Positions 1 to 9,693 of a DNA stretch of 64,000 nucleotides are shown in pieces. Below the pieces are notes generated by a model. The model was given only the letters and a program-made list of their open reading frames with translations. It searched no databases and was not told the origin of the DNA. The DNA comes from Hyphomicrobiaceae bacterium (GTDB lineage Bacteria > Pseudomonadota > Alphaproteobacteria > Rhizobiales > Ancalomicrobiaceae), in assembly GCA_016793065.1 (NCBI GenBank), contig JAEULV010000113.1:1-64000 (forward strand). The letters are read 5' to 3'. The stretch's first letter is position 1. Each line of letters opens with the position of its first letter. The position numbers and the translations under genes are program-made.

Positions 1-798
1 CCGGCGGGTATCGCGGTCGAGGATCATGTGCTTGGCGGCGTGCCGGCGCAGGTCTACCGGCCCGAGGGGGCGGGTCCGCGGCCGGCGGTTCTCTACAGCC
101 ACGGCGGCGGCTGGGTGCTGGGCGGGCCTGATACCCATGGCGACATGTGCGCCGAGATCGCGGCGGCGACTGGCTGCGTCGTGGTGCTGGTCGACTACCG
201 GCTGGCGCCGGAACACCGGCATCCGGCGCAGCTCGATGACGTGGCGGCGGTACTGGCGGTGCTGCGGCGGGACGGGGCGGCGCTCGGGACCGATCCGGCG
301 CGCATCGTCGGCGCGGGCGACAGCGCCGGCGGGCAGCTCACCGCCGGGCTTTCGCTGCGGCTGCGCGACCAGGGGCTGGCGCCCCTCGCCGGGCAGGTGC
401 TGATCTATCCGACGCTCGACGTCGACCTGACGCGGCCTTCCTACATCCGCAATGCCGACGCGCCGTGCCTGACGCGGGCCGAGATGGTCTATTTCCTCGA
501 GAGCTTCCTCGGGCCGCGCGGCGGGGCGAACTGGTCCGACCCCTATGCGCTGCCGCTGCGGGCCGCGAGCCTTGCCGGGCTGCCGCCGGCCTTCGTCACC
601 GTCGCCGGGCACGATCCGCTCCACGACGACGGCGTTGCCTTTCACGAGCGGCTCATCGCCGCCGGGGTGGCGAGCGAACTGCGGCGCGAGCCGGCGCTGG
701 CGCATTCCTACATGCGGGCGCGGCACGTGAGCGCGCCGGCGATGGCCGGGTTTGCCGCCATCGCCGGGGCGATCGCGGCCTTTGCCCATGGCGGGTGA
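1..798 (+). CDS. alpha/beta hydrolase, HSL-type esterase (5' partial)
   Basis: The reading frame is open from the first base, so the start lies outside the window; the GTG at 28 is probably internal. The visible 265 or so residues carry the hormone-sensitive-lipase family oxyanion motif HGGGW, the nucleophile motif GDSAGG, an acid Asp in HDPLHDD and a His near the end (LAHSY), which together form a complete Ser-Asp-His triad. The expected activity is hydrolysis of short acyl esters in the cytoplasm; the substrate cannot be read from sequence. It ends 10 bp from the convergent aldolase gene, so the two are not co-transcribed. Confidence 0.85.
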   Translation, partial: PAGIAVEDHVLGGVPAQVYRPEGAGPRPAVLYSHGGGWVLGGPDTHGDMCAEIAAATGCVVVLVDYRLAPEHRHPAQLDDVAAVLAVLRRDGAALGTDPARIVGAGDSAGGQLTAGLSLRLRDQGLAPLAGQVLIYPTLDVDLTRPSYIRNADAPCLTRAEMVYFLESFLGPRGGANWSDPYALPLRAASLAGLPPAFVTVAGHDPLHDDGVAFHERLIAAGVASELRREPALAHSYMRARHVSAPAMAGFAAIAGAIAAFAHGG

Positions 799-807
799 GA
801 CCGAGGG

Positions 808-1842
808 TCAGGCGGCGCCGCGCGCCTTGAGAATGTCGAGCGCGACGTCGATGATCATGTCTTCCTGGCCGCCGACCATGCGGCGCCTGCCGAGTTCGGT
901 GAGGATGTCGCGGGTGTCGACGTTGTAGAGCCGGGCGGCGTTCTCGGCGTGGCGCAGGAAGCTCGAATAGACGCCGGCATAGCCGAGCGACAGGCTTTCG
1001 CGATCGACCCGCACCGGGCGGTCCTGCAACGGCCGCACCAGGTCGTCGGCGGCGTCCATCAGCTTGAACAGATCGCAGCCGGTCTCGATCCCCATGCGGT
1101 CGAGCACGGCGATCATGGCTTCAAGCGGGGCATTGCCCGCCCCTGCCCCCATGCCGGCGAGCGAGGCGTCGGCGCGCACCGCTCCGGCCTCGATGCCGGC
1201 GACCGCATTGGCGACGCCCATGGTGAGGTTGTGGTGGGTATGGACGCCGATCTCGGTTTCGGGCTTCAGCGCGTCGCGCACCGCCCGCACCCGCTCGAAA
1301 TAGTCGCGCGGCAGCAGCGCGCCGGCGGAGTCGGTGACGTAGACGCATTCGGCGCCGTAGCTTTCCATCAGCCTGGCCTGCTCGACCAGCTTCTCGACCG
1401 GCGCCATGTGGGCCATCATCAGGAAGCCGACGGTGTCCATTCCCATCTCGCGCGCCACCTCGATGTGCTGGCGCGAGACGTCGGCCTCGGTGCAATGGGT
1501 GGCGATGCGCACCGAGCGGGCGCCGACGGCATGGACCGCCTTCAGGTCGTGCACCGTGCCGATGCCGGGCAGCAGCAGGACGGTGACGACGGCGTGGCGG
1601 CAAACCTCGGCGACGGCGCCGACCCACTCGACATCGTCATGGGCGCCGAAGCCGTAGTTGAAGGTCGAGCCGGTGATGCCGTCGCCGTGACTGATCTCGA
1701 TGGCATCGACACGGGCGGCATCAAGCGCCCGGGCGATCGTCACCGCCTGGTCGAGCGAATACTGGTGGCGGATGGAGTGCATGCCGTCGCGCAGCGTCAC
1801 ATCCTGGACATAGAGCTTGGTCGGGTTGGGGCGGGCCATCAC
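808..1842 (-). CDS. mhpE: 4-hydroxy-2-oxovalerate aldolase
   Basis: A 344-residue class II aldolase of the DmpG/MhpE family. It splits 4-hydroxy-2-oxovalerate into pyruvate and acetaldehyde, and in known complexes channels the acetaldehyde to MhpF. The N-terminal motif [13 protein letters not shown] holds the catalytic Arg, metal-ligand Asp and His, and GVHTHHN supplies the other metal-binding histidines. The length is normal for the family. Its ATG overlaps the mhpF stop by 4 bp (ATGA), so translation is probably coupled. It is the last gene of the mhpD-mhpF-mhpE unit. Confidence 0.93.
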   Translation of the reverse strand: MMARPNPTKLYVQDVTLRDGMHSIRHQYSLDQAVTIARALDAARVDAIEISHGDGITGSTFNYGFGAHDDVEWVGAVAEVCRHAVVTVLLLPGIGTVHDLKAVHAVGARSVRIATHCTEADVSRQHIEVAREMGMDTVGFLMMAHMAPVEKLVEQARLMESYGAECVYVTDSAGALLPRDYFERVRAVRDALKPETEIGVHTHHNLTMGVANAVAGIEAGAVRADASLAGMGAGAGNAPLEAMIAVLDRMGIETGCDLFKLMDAADDLVRPLQDRPVRVDRESLSLGYAGVYSSFLRHAENAARLYNVDTRDILTELGRRRMVGGQEDMIIDVALDILKARGAA

Positions 1843-2780
1843 GCGGTCTCCCTGGCGAGCTTGAGGGCGGCCCAGCGGTCGGCGCTGACCAGGGCGGCGG
1901 AGGTCATGATGTCGAGATTGCCGGCATAGGCCGGGAGATAGTGGGCGGCGCCCTCGACCTCGAGCAGGATCGTGGTCTTGAGGCCGGAGGCGAGGCCGAT
2001 GCCGGGGATGCGCACCGGTGCGTTGTCGCCGATATGCTCGAACTGGACCTTCTGCTTCAGCCGGTAGCCGGGCACGTACTGGCGCACCGCCTCGGCCATT
2101 TGCTCGATCGAGTCCTCGATCTCGGCCTTGTCGCCGCCCTGGGAGAGGGTGAAGACGGTGTCGCGCATGATCAGCGGCGGTTCGGCCGGATTGAGGATGA
2201 TGATCGCCTTGCCGCGCTCGGCGCCGCCGAGGATCTCGATGGCCTTCGAGGTGGTCTCGGTGAACTCGTCGATATTGGCGCGGGTGCCGGGGCCGGCGGA
2301 TTTCGACGAGATCGAGGCGACGATCTCGCCGTAGATCAGCCGCTTGGTGGCGCGCTTCACCGCGTGGACCATGGGGATCGTCGCCTGGCCGCCGCAGGTG
2401 ACCATGTTGACGTTGGGCTCGTCGAGATTGGCGTCGCCGTTGATCACCGGAATGGTAAAGGGGCCGATCGCCGCCGGCGTCAGGTCGATGACCTTCTTGC
2501 CGTCGCGTTGCAGGAGCGCGTTGTTGTGGATGTGCGCCTTGGCCGAGGTGGCGTCGAACACCACGCCGATGTCGCGGTATTCGGGTAGGCGCAACAGGCC
2601 GTCAATGCCTTCGTGGGTCACCGGCACCTTGAGGCGGGCGGCGCGGGCAAGGCCGTCGGAGGCCGGGTCGATGCCGACCATGGCGCCCATTTCCAGGTGC
2701 CTGGCGGTGCGCATGATCTTGATCATCAAGTCGGTGCCGATATTGCCGGAACCGATGATGGCGCATTTGATCTTGGCCAT
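1839..2780 (-). CDS. mhpF: acetaldehyde dehydrogenase (acylating)
   Basis: A 313-residue CoA-acylating acetaldehyde dehydrogenase that converts acetaldehyde, NAD+ and CoA to acetyl-CoA in a complex with the aldolase. The N-terminal Rossmann motif GSGNIGTD and the catalytic cysteine motif MVTCGGQA are both present. I chose the ATG at 2780 ([10 protein letters not shown]) because the Rossmann strand starts there as in homologues; the frame stays open upstream into mhpD but that extension has no family resemblance. It starts 4 bp after the mhpD stop and overlaps mhpE by 4 bp. Confidence 0.93.
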   Translation of the reverse strand: MAKIKCAIIGSGNIGTDLMIKIMRTARHLEMGAMVGIDPASDGLARAARLKVPVTHEGIDGLLRLPEYRDIGVVFDATSAKAHIHNNALLQRDGKKVIDLTPAAIGPFTIPVINGDANLDEPNVNMVTCGGQATIPMVHAVKRATKRLIYGEIVASISSKSAGPGTRANIDEFTETTSKAIEILGGAERGKAIIILNPAEPPLIMRDTVFTLSQGGDKAEIEDSIEQMAEAVRQYVPGYRLKQKVQFEHIGDNAPVRIPGIGLASGLKTTILLEVEGAAHYLPAYAGNLDIMTSAALVSADRWAALKLARETA

Positions 2781-2784
2781 GGGA

Positions 2785-3579
2785 TCAAACTCCACTGAAT
2801 TCGGCGCGGACCGAGCCGAGGCCGTCGATGGTTGCATCGAAACAATCGCCCGGCTGGACCGGGACCATTGGGCCGAGGGCGCCGGAGAGGATGAGATCGC
2901 CGGCGCGCAACGGCGTTGCCATGCGGGCCATCACCCGGGCGAGCCAGAGGGCGGCGTTGAGGGGGCTACCCATGCAGGCGGCGCCGGAGCCCTGCGACAC
3001 GGTCTCGCCGGCGCGGGTCATCGCCATGGCGGCGAGACGGGGCTCGAATTCACCCAGCCGGCGCGGGCGCGAGCCGAGCACGTAGAGGCTGGAGGAGGCG
3101 TTGTCGGCGATGGTGTCGGTGAGGCGGATGTCCCAGTTGGCGATGCGCGAGCCGACGATTTCCAGCGCCGGCAGGGCAAAGTCGATCGCCCGCATCAGGT
3201 CGACGACGGTCAGGTCGTCGCCGGCAAGATCGCGGCCGAGGACGAAGGCGATTTCGGCCTCGATCTTCGGCTGCATCAGGTCGGCAAAGGCGATTTCCTC
3301 GCCCTCGCCGCGCGCCATGTCGGCGAAGAGGGCGCCGTAGTCGGGCTGGTCGACGCCGAGCTGCCGCTGCACCGCGATCGAGGTGAGGCCGATCTTGCGG
3401 CCGACGATGCGGCGGCCGGCCGCGAGCGCGCGGGCGGTGGTGATCTCCTGCACGGCATAGGCGGCGGCGGTATCGTCGGTGCCGATCAGGTCGCGCACCG
3501 GCGGACACGGGACGCGGTTCGCGGCGGCGGCGGCGAGACGGTCGGCGGCGGCGGTGAGGATTTCGGGGGAGAGGCTCAT
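2785..3579 (-). CDS. mhpD: 2-keto-4-pentenoate hydratase
   Basis: A 264-residue member of the fumarylacetoacetase-like hydratase family (MhpD/XylJ/DmpE). It hydrates 2-hydroxypenta-2,4-dienoate to 4-hydroxy-2-oxovalerate, the substrate of the downstream aldolase. The metal-binding segment [14 protein letters not shown], with two acidic ligands, is intact. The start at 3579 (MSLSPE) fits family length and follows an AGGG-type ribosome site; an upstream in-frame start would add 12 residues. It is the first gene of the operon and diverges from a GntR regulator across an AT-rich intergenic region. No ring-cleavage dioxygenase or semialdehyde hydrolase is visible nearby. Confidence 0.9.
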   Translation of the reverse strand: MSLSPEILTAAADRLAAAAANRVPCPPVRDLIGTDDTAAAYAVQEITTARALAAGRRIVGRKIGLTSIAVQRQLGVDQPDYGALFADMARGEGEEIAFADLMQPKIEAEIAFVLGRDLAGDDLTVVDLMRAIDFALPALEIVGSRIANWDIRLTDTIADNASSSLYVLGSRPRRLGEFEPRLAAMAMTRAGETVSQGSGAACMGSPLNAALWLARVMARMATPLRAGDLILSGALGPMVPVQPGDCFDATIDGLGSVRAEFSGV

Positions 3580-3940
3580 GGTTTTACGGCCCTGTGGTGT
3601 TTCCAGCCCTGGCAATTGGGCGCCGGCCCCGGCTGGTTCCGCCCGCGGCCGGCGCGGGAGGGCCCACTTTGCCGTTCACGCGGGTCAACGCGACGGGCCG
3701 GCGGGCACTCCCATTCCTATTAAATCGGTTATCCCGGCTTGCGGCCGACCTGTCAACTTGAATTTCGAGATTTTATGAATTCTCTGATTTTTGTGGAAAG
3801 ACGCATAATCCGACAAATTTAACGAGTTTTTGAACTTCTCTTTGAGACACAACGGCGTAAACTGACCGTTGCGTCCGGGCGGCTTTGCCCGGCGGCGCGG
3901 CTGATGTCCGTTTTCCCGATATCCGCATTGGAGCATCCGC
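3580..3940. promoter_or_regulatory. divergent intergenic region, mhpD operon / GntR regulator
   Basis: This 361-bp gap separates the divergent mhpD operon and the GntR gene. About 3715-3860 is clearly AT-rich against the GC-rich background, as expected for back-to-back promoters. I could not define a convincing GntR/FCD operator palindrome or pair -35/-10 hexamers with confidence. No gene-like reading frame is supported here. Confidence 0.5.
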
Positions 3941-4651
3941 ATGGAGGGCACGGCCCCCAAGGTTCGCGCGCAACCATCGGCCCGCAGTCTGGTCGAGGCG
4001 GCCTATGGCTCGATCCGTCACGACATCCTCGCCGGCGTCCTGGCACCGGGCGAGAAACTGCGCGTCGAGATGCTCAAGGACCGCTACGCGGTCGGCGCCA
4101 GCACCCTGCGCGAGGCCTTGACCCGCCTCGTCGGCGAATCACTGGTGACGTCGGAGGAGCAGCGGGGGTTCCGGGTGGCGCCGGTGTCGCTGACCGACTT
4201 TCGCGACATCAGCGCCACCCGCACCTTCATCGAGCTGGAAGCATTGCGGCAGTCGCTGACCCATGGCGACGATATCTGGGAGGCGCAGCTGGTCGCCACC
4301 TATCACCGCATGTCGAAGGTCGAGGCACGCTATGCCGAGGATCCGGACGCGGTCGGCGACGAATACGAACTCCGCAATCGCGAGTTCCACCGGGCACTGG
4401 TCAGCGCCTGTCCGTCGCGCTGGCTGCTGAACTTCCAGGCGACCCTGATGCAGCAATCGGAGCGCTACCGGCGACTCGCGCTGGCGATCGCCCCGATCGA
4501 CCGCGATGTACGCGCCGAGCACAAGGCGATTTTCGACGCGGTGCTGGAACACGATATCGACAAGGCCTGCGAAATGGACCGGGTGCATATCGAGCGGACG
4601 CTCGAGGTGTTGTGCTCGGTGCTGGCCAGCGGCACCGGCATGCCGAAATAG
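3941..4651 (+). CDS. GntR-family regulator with FCD ligand domain
   Basis: A 236-residue regulator of the FadR/VanR branch of GntR. Residues 12-80 form the winged helix-turn-helix (GEKLRVEMLKDRYAVGAST region, then a wing ending near GFRVAPVS). The rest is all-alpha and carries the FCD signature around RNREFHRAL, where a His lies among likely metal or acid ligands. It is divergent from mhpDFE, so it most likely controls that operon in response to an acidic aromatic catabolite. This role is inferred from position; the ligand is unknown. Confidence 0.85.
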   Translation: MEGTAPKVRAQPSARSLVEAAYGSIRHDILAGVLAPGEKLRVEMLKDRYAVGASTLREALTRLVGESLVTSEEQRGFRVAPVSLTDFRDISATRTFIELEALRQSLTHGDDIWEAQLVATYHRMSKVEARYAEDPDAVGDEYELRNREFHRALVSACPSRWLLNFQATLMQQSERYRRLALAIAPIDRDVRAEHKAIFDAVLEHDIDKACEMDRVHIERTLEVLCSVLASGTGMPK

Positions 4652-4743
4652 GCCGGATCACGACCGTGCGAGCGGCGCGGCAGTGCCGGCTCACACCGAG
4701 TTGAGCCGACGGCGGCCAAGCGTGAATCCCGCAATGCGGCGAT

Positions 4744-5676
4744 ATGCGCTATCGAAAGACCATGACAGCGACAGCGCTCCTTTCCCGACTTCTGCCCTGG
4801 ACCGATCGCGCCGGACGCGTCTCGGGCTGGAAACTGGCCGCCTTCATCGCGGCGGTGCTGCCGGGGCTGTGGCTCGGCTGGCTCATCGCCAGCGGCGGCG
4901 GCGGGCCGAAGCCGGTGACGTTCGCGATCCACGATACTGGCACCTGGGCGCTGTGGTTCCTGATCGCGACGCTGGCGATCACGCCGCTGCGGCGGATCGG
5001 CAACTGGCCGAAGCTCATTCTCGCGCGCCGGCTCCTCGGCCTGACGGCGCTGGCCTACAGCGTCATTCACCTCGGGCTCTATGTGGTCGACCAGCATTTC
5101 GATCTCGGCTTCGTCGTGCGCGAGATCGCGTTGCGGGCCTATCTGACCATCGGCTTCGTCGCCACGCTCGGGCTTCTGGCGCTCGGCCTGACCTCGACCG
5201 ACGGCGCGATCCGCCGGCTGGGATCGAACTGGAACCGCCTGCACAAGCTTGTCTATCCGATCGCGGCGCTCGGCGTGCTGCACGGCTTCATGCAGGCGAA
5301 GAGCGACGTGGCGCCGGCTACGCTGATGGCCGGGCTGTTCGTGCTGCTGATGCTCTATCGCGCCGCCCATGCCAGCCGGTTCGGCCTGACGCGCGCCGGG
5401 TTGCCGATCGTGGCGGCGATGGCGGGCGCGGCGACGATGGCGATCGAATATGCTTGGTATGCCCTCGCCACCGGCATTCCGGCGCATCTGGTGCTGGCGG
5501 CGAACTTCGAGATCGGCGACGAGCCGCGCCCGGCGATGCTGGTCGGGCTCATCGGGCTGGCGATCGCAGCGCTTGGCGGCTGGCGGATGCGCGGGACGTC
5601 GGCGCGGCCGCGACGCCGGGGCGACGTCAGGCTTGCGGCTTGCGATACACCGCGAACGGCGACCACGACTGGCTGA
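4744..5676 (+). CDS. msrQ: heme-binding membrane protein MsrQ (YedZ-like)
   Basis: A 304-310 residue integral membrane protein of the ferric-reductase-like domain family. It has several hydrophobic segments, from the AAFIAAVLPGLWLGWL stretch onward, with His residues inside or beside helices (AYSVIHLGLYVVDQH, RLHKLVYP, GVLHGF) suitable for b-heme ligation. MsrQ normally passes quinol electrons to the periplasmic methionine sulfoxide reductase MsrP; no msrP is visible next to it, so here it is an orphan. The C-terminal segment beyond the family core is long. Start is uncertain: ATG 4744, or ATG 4762, which has GAAAG just upstream. Its 3' end overlaps the convergent dehydrogenase by 50 bp. Confidence 0.75.
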   Translation: MRYRKTMTATALLSRLLPWTDRAGRVSGWKLAAFIAAVLPGLWLGWLIASGGGGPKPVTFAIHDTGTWALWFLIATLAITPLRRIGNWPKLILARRLLGLTALAYSVIHLGLYVVDQHFDLGFVVREIALRAYLTIGFVATLGLLALGLTSTDGAIRRLGSNWNRLHKLVYPIAALGVLHGFMQAKSDVAPATLMAGLFVLLMLYRAAHASRFGLTRAGLPIVAAMAGAATMAIEYAWYALATGIPAHLVLAANFEIGDEPRPAMLVGLIGLAIAALGGWRMRGTSARPRRRGDVRLAACDTPRTATTTG

Positions 5677-6388
5677 CCGGCATGATCTCCAGCGTGTTGA
5701 TGTTGAGGTGGGCCGGCAGGCTGACGATCCACCAGATGGTCTCGGCGATGTCCCCGGCCGAGATCGGCTCGGCACCGGTATAGAGATTGTCGCTGAACTG
5801 CTTGTTGCCGCCGGTGCGCACCAGCGTGAACTCGGTCTCGCACATGCCGGGCTCGAGCGAGGCGACGCGGACGCCGGTGCCGGCGAGGTCGCAGCGCAGC
5901 GCCAGCGAGAACTGCTGCACGAAGGCCTTGGTGCCGCAATAGACGTTGCCGCCGGGATAGGGCCAGTTGGCGGCGATCGACGAGATGTTGACGATCACGC
6001 CCTTCGCCTCGATGACGCGGGGCAGCAGCTTGTGGGTGATCGCCACCAGGCCGGAAATGTTGGTGTCAATCATCTGTTGCCATTCGGCCAGGTCGCAGCT
6101 CTGGGCGGGGCCGACGCCGAGGGCGAGGCCGGCATTGTTGACGAGGCAGTCGATGCGCTGGAACGCCGGCGGCAGCGCCGCAATCGCAGCATCCATGGCG
6201 GCCGTGTCGCGCATGTCGAAGACTGCGACATGGGCGACATCGGGGCCGCCCAGTTCCTCGGCCAGCGCCGCGAGACGGTCGGCGCGGCGGGCGGTGATGA
6301 CCACCTTCCAACCGTCCTTCACCAGCCGACGCGCCGTCGCCGCGCCAAAACCCGAGGACGCACCGGTGATGAAGGCTACCTTCGTCAT
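5627..6388 (-). CDS. short-chain dehydrogenase/reductase, YdfG-like
   Basis: A 253-residue classical SDR. It shows the cofactor motif GASSGFG, with Arg residues after the second strand (TARRAD) suggesting NADP(H), the NNAG motif, and the catalytic Ser (NISSIA), Tyr and Lys (VYCGTK). The order and spacing match the YdfG group of 3-hydroxy acid or serine dehydrogenases, but the substrate is not proven. The gene is monocistronic and tail-to-tail with msrQ, with which it shares 50 bp. Confidence 0.85.
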   Translation of the reverse strand: MTKVAFITGASSGFGAATARRLVKDGWKVVITARRADRLAALAEELGGPDVAHVAVFDMRDTAAMDAAIAALPPAFQRIDCLVNNAGLALGVGPAQSCDLAEWQQMIDTNISGLVAITHKLLPRVIEAKGVIVNISSIAANWPYPGGNVYCGTKAFVQQFSLALRCDLAGTGVRVASLEPGMCETEFTLVRTGGNKQFSDNLYTGAEPISAGDIAETIWWIVSLPAHLNINTLEIMPVSQSWSPFAVYRKPQA

Positions 6389-6540
6389 GTCGCTCTCCCG
6401 CTGGCGGCCGATGATCCATGCCGCGACCTAATCATATTGCGTTGCAGCATAAAATCACGGAAATGCCAATCAACGAAAGGCGAATGGGCGGGTTGCAGTG
6501 CAAAATTTCGCCGTCAGCTCGGCGTCGGCGGCCAATAGAA

Positions 6541-6568
6541 AGCCCCCGGATCGCGGGATCCGGGGGCT
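6541..6568 (-). terminator. rho-independent terminator after hsp20
   Basis: A perfect 12-bp stem (AGCCCCCGGATC and its complement) closes a 4-nt GCGG loop. On the minus strand the stem is followed by TTCTATT. It lies about 90 bp past the hsp20 stop, so it fits as that gene's terminator. Confidence 0.7.
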
Positions 6569-6655
6569 CGCCATTCAGAATTCGGGCTCATTGCCCAATC
6601 TCGTTGCCCAATCTCGTCGTCCCGGGGCTGAGCACCTCATCGGGGCGTGGGCGGA

Positions 6656-7156
6656 TCAGGCCGCCTTGATCTCGATCTTGTTGGCCGGCTTGTCGGGCGG
6701 GGTGGCGCGCGGCACCATGACCTTCAGCAGTCCCTTGTCGAACGTCGCCTCGATCTTGTCGGTGTCGGGTGTGAACGGCAGGGCGAAGCGGCGCAGGAAG
6801 GTGCCGGTCGAGCGCTCGACGAGATGATATTGCTTCTTCTCGTCGGTTTCGTCCTTTTCCTCGCGATGCTCGGCCTTCAGCGTCAGCACGCCGTCGGTCA
6901 GGTCGAGATCGATATCCTTGTAGTCGACGCCGGGCAGTTCGGCGGTCAGCTCAAGGCCCTTGTCGGTTTCGGCGACATCGACCTTCGGCGACAGGAAGCT
7001 CGCCGGCATGGTCGCGCTCGGCATGCCCCAGCCACGGGAGAAGTCATCGAACATCCGGTCCATCTCGCGGCGCAGGCTGACGAACGGATCGGCATCGGTG
7101 CCCGTGCGGGCAATATCGGTGGCACGGCCGAATGGAAGAAGCGATTTGAAGTCCAT
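6656..7156 (-). CDS. small heat-shock protein Hsp20
   Basis: A 166-residue alpha-crystallin-type chaperone that holds unfolding proteins in an ATP-independent way. The alpha-crystallin domain spans about residues 50-150: it begins at PKVDVAETDKGLEL, contains the AELPGVDYKDIDLDL strand region, and has the conserved GLLKVMVPR near the end. A C-terminal IEI tripeptide (NKIEIKAA), the usual oligomerisation anchor, is present. The start at 7156 (MDFKSLLPFG) is preceded by GAGAGGTGA at good spacing. No clear ROSE thermosensor or sigma-32 promoter was recognised upstream. Confidence 0.92.
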   Translation of the reverse strand: MDFKSLLPFGRATDIARTGTDADPFVSLRREMDRMFDDFSRGWGMPSATMPASFLSPKVDVAETDKGLELTAELPGVDYKDIDLDLTDGVLTLKAEHREEKDETDEKKQYHLVERSTGTFLRRFALPFTPDTDKIEATFDKGLLKVMVPRATPPDKPANKIEIKAA

Positions 7157-7342
7157 GACATCACCTCTCGGGTTTCCACCTGTTGGAAGCCGCGGGGCCT
7201 GCCGTTTCGGGGCGGACCCCAAGGCTTCGGGATTGAGTTAGGCACACGCTGGCGCCGGCGCAATGATCCGGCGCATGGGGCAAGGCAAAACCCGGTTGCC
7301 AAATTGTCGCGGTTTTTCGCAAGACCGCGGACGGGGCCGCCG

Positions 7343-8074
7343 TCACATGCGGGTGAGCAGCGAGTGGCCGAGGCTCAGGCTGGCGCTGGCGATGATCGTC
7401 AGGCTGACGATGCGGCGCCACCAGGCGGCATCGACGCGGCGGAAGGCGCGGGCGCCGAGCCAGGAGCCGGCGACGGCGGCCGGCAGCATGACGAGGCTGC
7501 TCCACCAGACCGCGTCGGGAATGCCGACAACGCCGGCGCGGATGAGGATGGCGGCGAGATCGACGAAGCCGAAGAAGACGATGATGTTGGAGCGCACCAC
7601 GGTCGGCGCGTCGCCAAGGGCCAGATACCAGACGACAACGAAGGGACCGCCGACGGCGAAGGCGGCGACCAGCGTGCCGACAATGGCGCCGACCAGGGCG
7701 GCGATCCAGCGGCGATCGAGTCTTGGTGAAGAAATATGCAAAAGCGAAACCGCCGCCGAAATGAGCACAGCCAGTTCGAGAGCGGGACGCAGCCATGCGC
7801 CAGGCAGGGCCTTGAAGCCGAAGGTGCCGGCGACAACGCCGACGAGGCCGCCGAGCATCAACGGCACGAGGCGCGGCGGATCGAGGTGACGTCCGGCGCC
7901 CTCCTTGAGCAAAACCAGCGTCAAAACCAGCTCGACCAGCAGAACCGACGGGGTGATCACCTCGGGTGACCAGATGAGGCCGAGGCCGATGGCGGCGATC
8001 AGGGCGAAGCCGAAGCCGGTCATGCCACGGATGAAGCCGGCGACGAAGACGATGGCGAGGGCGGCTGCGAGCAT
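7343..8074 (-). CDS. TauE/SafE-family membrane transporter
   Basis: A 243-residue polytopic membrane protein of the sulfite exporter TauE/SafE family, with about eight hydrophobic segments. The N-terminal repeat begins AAALAIVFVAGFIRGMTGFG; the GMTGFG turn is characteristic of this family. It probably exports a small organic or sulfur anion; the substrate is unknown. The start at 8074 is supported by GAAGGGAG upstream, and longer in-frame extensions lack family resemblance. It is divergent from the polyamine-type transporter operon, separated by 234 bp. Confidence 0.82.
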   Translation of the reverse strand: MLAAALAIVFVAGFIRGMTGFGFALIAAIGLGLIWSPEVITPSVLLVELVLTLVLLKEGAGRHLDPPRLVPLMLGGLVGVVAGTFGFKALPGAWLRPALELAVLISAAVSLLHISSPRLDRRWIAALVGAIVGTLVAAFAVGGPFVVVWYLALGDAPTVVRSNIIVFFGFVDLAAILIRAGVVGIPDAVWWSSLVMLPAAVAGSWLGARAFRRVDAAWWRRIVSLTIIASASLSLGHSLLTRM

Positions 8075-8308
8075 GGGGCGGCTCCCTTCTGGCCGGGTCG
8101 GGCGGGCAACGCTCTTGACCATCCATATAACAAACCCGTCGTGCCATTCTTCCGAATGCGACGAAAGCTTAGAGATTTCGCAGGGTTCGGCGAGCGCTGC
8201 CCGATTATTGAGCGAATGGAAAAATGCCCGCTGATTCATCAAGGAAAACCGTCTGGCCCGGTTCCTGCCTAACCCTCGGCACCCACAGCAACAGGGGTTT
8301 GAACGAAC

Positions 8309-9481
8309 ATGAGCAAGACGAGTGACAGCGCGAACGACACGGTGAAAACCCTGCGCGCCGCGAAGGACTTCAATCGGCGGACCATGCTGAAGATCGCCGG
8401 CGCCGCTGGCGTGGCTGCCGTGACCGGGCCCTGGTATGTCAAGGACGCCCTGTCGTCCTCCGGCCAGCTCAACCTTCTGCACTGGGACGACGAACTGCCG
8501 GCGCCGGTGATCCCGGAATTCGAGAAGAAGACCGGCATCAAGGTCAACTCGACGCCGTTCTCGCAGAACGAGGAGCAGATCAACAAGCTGCAGGCGACCG
8601 GCGGCGAGGGCTTCGACCTTTGCGAACCGACGCGCGACCGCGCGCCGCAGTTCAAGGAACTCGGCCTGCTGCAGCCGTTCGACACCAAGAAGCTCAACCT
8701 CGACATCCTGCTGCCGGCGATGCTCGAAGGCTCGGCCAGCGTCTGGACCTGGGACGGCAAGCTCTATCACGTGCCGCACTGCTGGGGCTCGGAGGCGATC
8801 TCGTGGCGCACCGACCTCACCACCATCACCTATGACAAGCTGAGCTACGGCTCGATGTGGGAGGAGCAGTACAAGGGCAAGGTGCAGGGCCGGCCGCATT
8901 CGCTGTTGCTCGGCATCGGCCTGTGGCTCGACGGCACCGGCAAGCTTCCCTCGAACCGCATGATGGATGCGTTCAAGGACGAAGACACGATGAAGAAGAT
9001 CTACGACGTCCTGCTGAAGGAGGCGATCGCCCGCAAGCCGTGGATCAAGCAGTTCTGGGATTCCTCCGACAACACCAAGTCGGGCCTGATGGAGAACGGC
9101 GTCGTCATTGGCCAGACCTGGGACGGGCCGGCGCTGTCGCTGAAGAAGCAGGGCAAGCCGGTGAGCTACATGGCGCCGAAGGAAGGCGCCATCGCCTGGA
9201 TCGACGGCTGGGCCATGCCGTCGGCCGCCAAGAACGTCGAGCAGGCCTATGAGTGGCTGAAATACGTCCACTCGCCGGAAGTGTCGGCCAAGGTCGCCGA
9301 CGGCTCGGGCTACAATCCGGTGTCGAAGGGCGCGGACGCGTTTCTGTCGGACGCGGCCAAGAAGAACTTCCTCGAAGCCTATCCGGGCGATGCCACCTCG
9401 AAGCTGTGGCACCGGCCGCCGGAACCGTCGTGGTTCGCCGAACTGCGCACCCAGTACGCCGAGAAGTTCAAGGCGGCGTGA
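8309..9481 (+). CDS. periplasmic binding protein, PotD/PotF-type
   Basis: A 390-residue extracellular solute-binding protein with a Tat-like signal (NRRTMLKIAGAAGVAAV) in an N-terminus that is long for a leader. The mature part starts LNLLHWDDELP and has the two-lobe layout of the spermidine/putrescine-binding family. It is first in a tight operon with an ATPase, two permeases, an aminotransferase and a ureohydrolase, which suggests a polyamine or guanidino compound as cargo. Ribosome site AGGGG lies upstream of ATG 8309. A 212-bp gap follows before the ATPase gene, longer than any other gap in the operon. Confidence 0.85.
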   Translation: MSKTSDSANDTVKTLRAAKDFNRRTMLKIAGAAGVAAVTGPWYVKDALSSSGQLNLLHWDDELPAPVIPEFEKKTGIKVNSTPFSQNEEQINKLQATGGEGFDLCEPTRDRAPQFKELGLLQPFDTKKLNLDILLPAMLEGSASVWTWDGKLYHVPHCWGSEAISWRTDLTTITYDKLSYGSMWEEQYKGKVQGRPHSLLLGIGLWLDGTGKLPSNRMMDAFKDEDTMKKIYDVLLKEAIARKPWIKQFWDSSDNTKSGLMENGVVIGQTWDGPALSLKKQGKPVSYMAPKEGAIAWIDGWAMPSAAKNVEQAYEWLKYVHSPEVSAKVADGSGYNPVSKGADAFLSDAAKKNFLEAYPGDATSKLWHRPPEPSWFAELRTQYAEKFKAA

Positions 9482-9693
9482 CGCATCCGGGCGCGCCGGC
9501 GGCGGGACAGCCGTCGGAGCGCCCTCCCCCGCCGGCGGTCGCCAGTCCCGTCGGCGGGGCCTCGATCTTTCATGCTCCTGTTCGCCCGGCCGCGCGCGTC
9601 CGCCGCGTCGTTTCCCGATCGTGCCGATGGCGCGCGTCGCGGGGCGGCGCGGGGGTCGGCCGGGCCACGGACAGGCGCCTACCGGGACAGACC

